A stretch of DNA of 8,199 nucleotides from Porphyromonadaceae bacterium UBA7572 (GTDB taxonomy: Bacteria > Bacteroidota > Bacteroidia > Bacteroidales > Muribaculaceae), in contig DLLC01000027.1 of the NCBI GenBank assembly GCA_002476625.1, forward strand, positions 1 through 8,199, in the 5' to 3' direction. Positions 6,767 through 8,199 of the stretch are shown in pieces. Numbering within the stretch: position 1 is the stretch's first letter; each line of letters opens with the position of its first letter. Under the pieces are notes generated by a model. It worked only from the letters and a program-made list of their open reading frames with translations. It did not search any database and had not been told where the DNA came from. A program made the translations under genes and the position numbers.

Positions 6767-8001
6767 ACCTCTTCTATCTTAAAGCCCACCGCACGAAGAT
6801 GCTCCCAAAATTCGGGATACGATTTGCTCACCACCTGCGCATCGTCGATCACCAGCCCAGGGAAACGAATAGCCGCTGGGGCAAAGGCCATGGCCATGCG
6901 GTGGTCATGATAGGTGGATATGTGTGGATTGGCTTCTGGCTGAACGGTCTGACAGTGCCAACTGATAGCATCGTCGCCTTCCACTTTCACCGCATAACCC
7001 AGCTTGAGAAGCTCCGTGCGCAACGCCTCCAGCCTGTCGGTCTCCTTGATGCGGAGGGTGCGCAGCCCAGTCAGGCGGAAAGGCCGGCCCATCACGCAGA
7101 GCATCACCACAAGGGTCTGGGCTATGTCGGGAGTGCCACTGAGGTCGGCAAAGGTGGAGCAGCAGAAGCCTGCTCCCCCATTGCTGCGAAGGTCAAGATA
7201 CTGCCCGCACCAGTTGCCCGTCACGCCCATCTGTGCCATCAGCTCCGCTATGCGGCTGTCGCCTTGTAGGCTTTGTGCCTCAAGGCCCTTGAGCGTGATG
7301 CGCGACTGGGGCATGATGGCCTGCATCGCCCACCAGTAGCTGGCTGCGCTCCAGTCGGCCTCCACCGTGAAGTCGATGGCATGATAAGCGCCTGCCGGCA
7401 CATCTATCACATTACCATTCCACACAGCCTCCACGCCATAGCGTGCCATAAGGGCCACCGTCATCTCTATATAGGGCCGCGACATCATCTCCCCTTCTAT
7501 CATAAGCCTCAAGCCCCCTATCACAGGAGCTATGAGCAGAAGAGCGGATATGTATTGCGAACTGACGCTCCCGCTGACAATCAATTCTCCGCCATGAATG
7601 CGCTTACCCTGAATTTTGAGAGGCGGAAACCCTTCTGCACCTGCATACTGAATATCCGCGCCCAGGCGCCTTAAAGCATCTACCAGCACCTTAATGGGGC
7701 GCTGGCGCATTCGCGCAGAGCCGTCAATCAGCACCGATCGGCCTTCACGAGTGGCGAAGTAGGCGGTAAGGAAACGCATTGCCGTGCCAGCCGCGCCCAC
7801 ATTCACCTCCGTGGCGCAAGAGCTGGCCAAGGCGTCCCGAAGCGCATCAGTGTCGTCGCATTGGGCAAGATTGCGCAGATGGCCTCGTGTAGGGCACAGC
7901 GCGTCGATCAAGAGCACGCGGTTGCTGATGCTCTTCGACGCAGGCAGACTAATTTCGCCCACAATTCTCGCTGGTGCTGTAATACGACAGTTCACAGCCA
8001 C
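6763..8001 (-). CDS. aroA: 3-phosphoshikimate 1-carboxyvinyltransferase (EPSP synthase)
   Basis: This enzyme joins phosphoenolpyruvate and shikimate-3-phosphate to give EPSP, the sixth step of the shikimate pathway to chorismate and aromatic amino acids. Using the 412-residue version, the active-site motifs are LPASKSISNR (19-28, K23), GAAGTAMR (69-76), DGSARMRQRPI (93-103), SGSVSSQY (143-150), EADWSAASYW (214-223), PD (D292), KETDRL (319-324, E320), DHRMA (366-370) and SKSYPEF (392-398, K393). Length is normal. The start codon is GTG, with two candidates at 8001-7999 and 7995-7993. The second would align better with short N-termini such as M-x-x-x-I-x-AP, and a promoter-like box ends on the first. 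No Shine-Dalgarno sequence is seen. It is the first gene of the minus-strand operon, and its TGA overlaps the ATG of the next gene. Confidence 0.95.
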   Translation of the reverse strand: MAVNCRITAPARIVGEISLPASKSISNRVLLIDALCPTRGHLRNLAQCDDTDALRDALASSCATEVNVGAAGTAMRFLTAYFATREGRSVLIDGSARMRQRPIKVLVDALRRLGADIQYAGAEGFPPLKIQGKRIHGGELIVSGSVSSQYISALLLIAPVIGGLRLMIEGEMMSRPYIEMTVALMARYGVEAVWNGNVIDVPAGAYHAIDFTVEADWSAASYWWAMQAIMPQSRITLKGLEAQSLQGDSRIAELMAQMGVTGNWCGQYLDLRSNGGAGFCCSTFADLSGTPDIAQTLVVMLCVMGRPFRLTGLRTLRIKETDRLEALRTELLKLGYAVKVEGDDAISWHCQTVQPEANPHISTYHDHRMAMAFAPAAIRFPGLVIDDAQVVSKSYPEFWEHLRAVGFKIEEV

Positions 8002-8008
8002 AAAGTTA
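8001..8008 (-). promoter_or_regulatory. Candidate -7 box TAACTTTG for the aroA operon
   Basis: The minus strand reads TAACTTTG, an exact TAnnTTTG match. Its last G is also the first base of the upstream GTG candidate for aroA. If used, transcription would begin about 4-7 nt further on, near 7994-7997. That would make the mRNA almost leaderless and favour the GTG at 7995. No TTTG -33 element stands at the expected distance, so this is a moderate-strength prediction. Confidence 0.4.
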
Positions 8009-8021
8009 CAAATTTTTTGCT

Positions 8022-8029
8022 TAAATTTG
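8022..8029 (+). promoter_or_regulatory. Candidate -7 box TAAATTTG for the divergent gene
   Basis: TAAATTTG is an exact TAnnTTTG match on the plus strand. It would start transcription near 8034-8036, leaving roughly 12-14 nt before the ATG at 8048. No convincing -33 element is visible at the usual spacing. The box lies 13 bp from the minus-strand box, so polymerase could probably not occupy both at once. Confidence 0.4.
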
Positions 8030-8047
8030 CGGTATTAACATGATGCT

Positions 8048-8199
8048 ATGCAAGAAATGCTTCTCTCTCACGATTATCTGCCCCTCGCAGACTATTCCTC
8101 GGCATTAGTGACGATGGCCACTGTGGCGTTTTTGGCAAAAATGCAGGTGCCCTGCACCGACCACCGGTGGACGGCGTTCAACCGCATGCGGTGGCGGCT
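8048..8199 (+). CDS. N-terminal fragment of an unrecognised divergent gene
   Basis: An open frame starts at ATG 8048 and runs to the window end, giving 50 residues that begin MQEMLLSHDYLPLADYSSAL. The frame has a stop at 8036-8038, so 8048 is the first possible ATG. The ATGs at 8040 and 8043 are in a frame that closes after about 22 codons. Residues about 14-34 (YSSALVTMATVAFLAKMQVP) are hydrophobic enough for a membrane helix. A short loop and the basic stretch NRMRWR follow. The pattern reminds me of Bacteroidales AraC-type regulators with an N-terminal membrane part, but that is a weak impression and no DNA-binding domain is in view. Confidence 0.5.
   Translation, partial: MQEMLLSHDYLPLADYSSALVTMATVAFLAKMQVPCTDHRWTAFNRMRWR

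Overview
The window looks like chromosomal DNA of a Bacteroidales bacterium, most likely Prevotellaceae or a close relative. Four things point there. The TPR lipoprotein has the N-terminal 'TRYNVYYNG' signature of the Bacteroidota SprE/PorW family. AroA carries the Bacteroidota-style segments 'GAAGTAMRFL' and 'EADWSAASYW'. There are no clear Shine-Dalgarno sequences. Several spacers carry TAnnTTTG boxes, the Bacteroidota -7 promoter element. Coding DNA is moderately GC-rich and the spacers are AT-rich.

Layout. Almost everything is on the minus strand in one probable operon, transcribed from right to left: aroA (EPSP synthase, from about 8001), then a 145-aa one-pass membrane protein with a Cys/His cluster, an ABC-3 (ZnuB-like) metal transporter permease, a 1235-aa SprE/PorW-like TPR lipoprotein with a long basic tail, and pepP (Xaa-Pro aminopeptidase). 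The first three genes overlap by 4 nt and 1 nt, and the next gap is 10 nt. The last gap is 57 nt and I see no promoter in it. The operon seems to end at a hairpin plus U-tract at 214-292, which also looks like a member of a dispersed Bacteroidales intergenic palindrome family. At the right edge a divergent plus-strand gene starts at 8048 and runs out of the window. It is separated from aroA by 46 bp holding one TAnnTTTG box on each strand.

Left spacer (8-313, about 306 bp, no long gene). Besides the pepP terminator it holds what looks like the complete 5' control region of another minus-strand gene whose ATG lies at 7-5. Its parts are a TACCTTTG promoter box (101-94), a 16-bp perfect palindrome just upstream (109-124), a 13-codon leader ORF (81-40), and a small GC-rich hairpin with a U-tract (47-25). 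The leader stop codon falls in the loop of that hairpin. In 125-213 I see nothing beyond a weak AU-rich inverted repeat at about 198-223.

How the genes fit together. The operon mixes aromatic amino acid synthesis (aroA), metal transport (the permease, with no ATPase or binding protein nearby), an envelope protein related to type IX secretion or gliding proteins, and a metal-dependent cytosolic peptidase. No single pathway joins them. The two least explained pieces are the Cys-cluster protein translationally coupled to the permease, and the leader/attenuator-like region at the left edge. I see no mobile element, CRISPR array, tRNA or rRNA.
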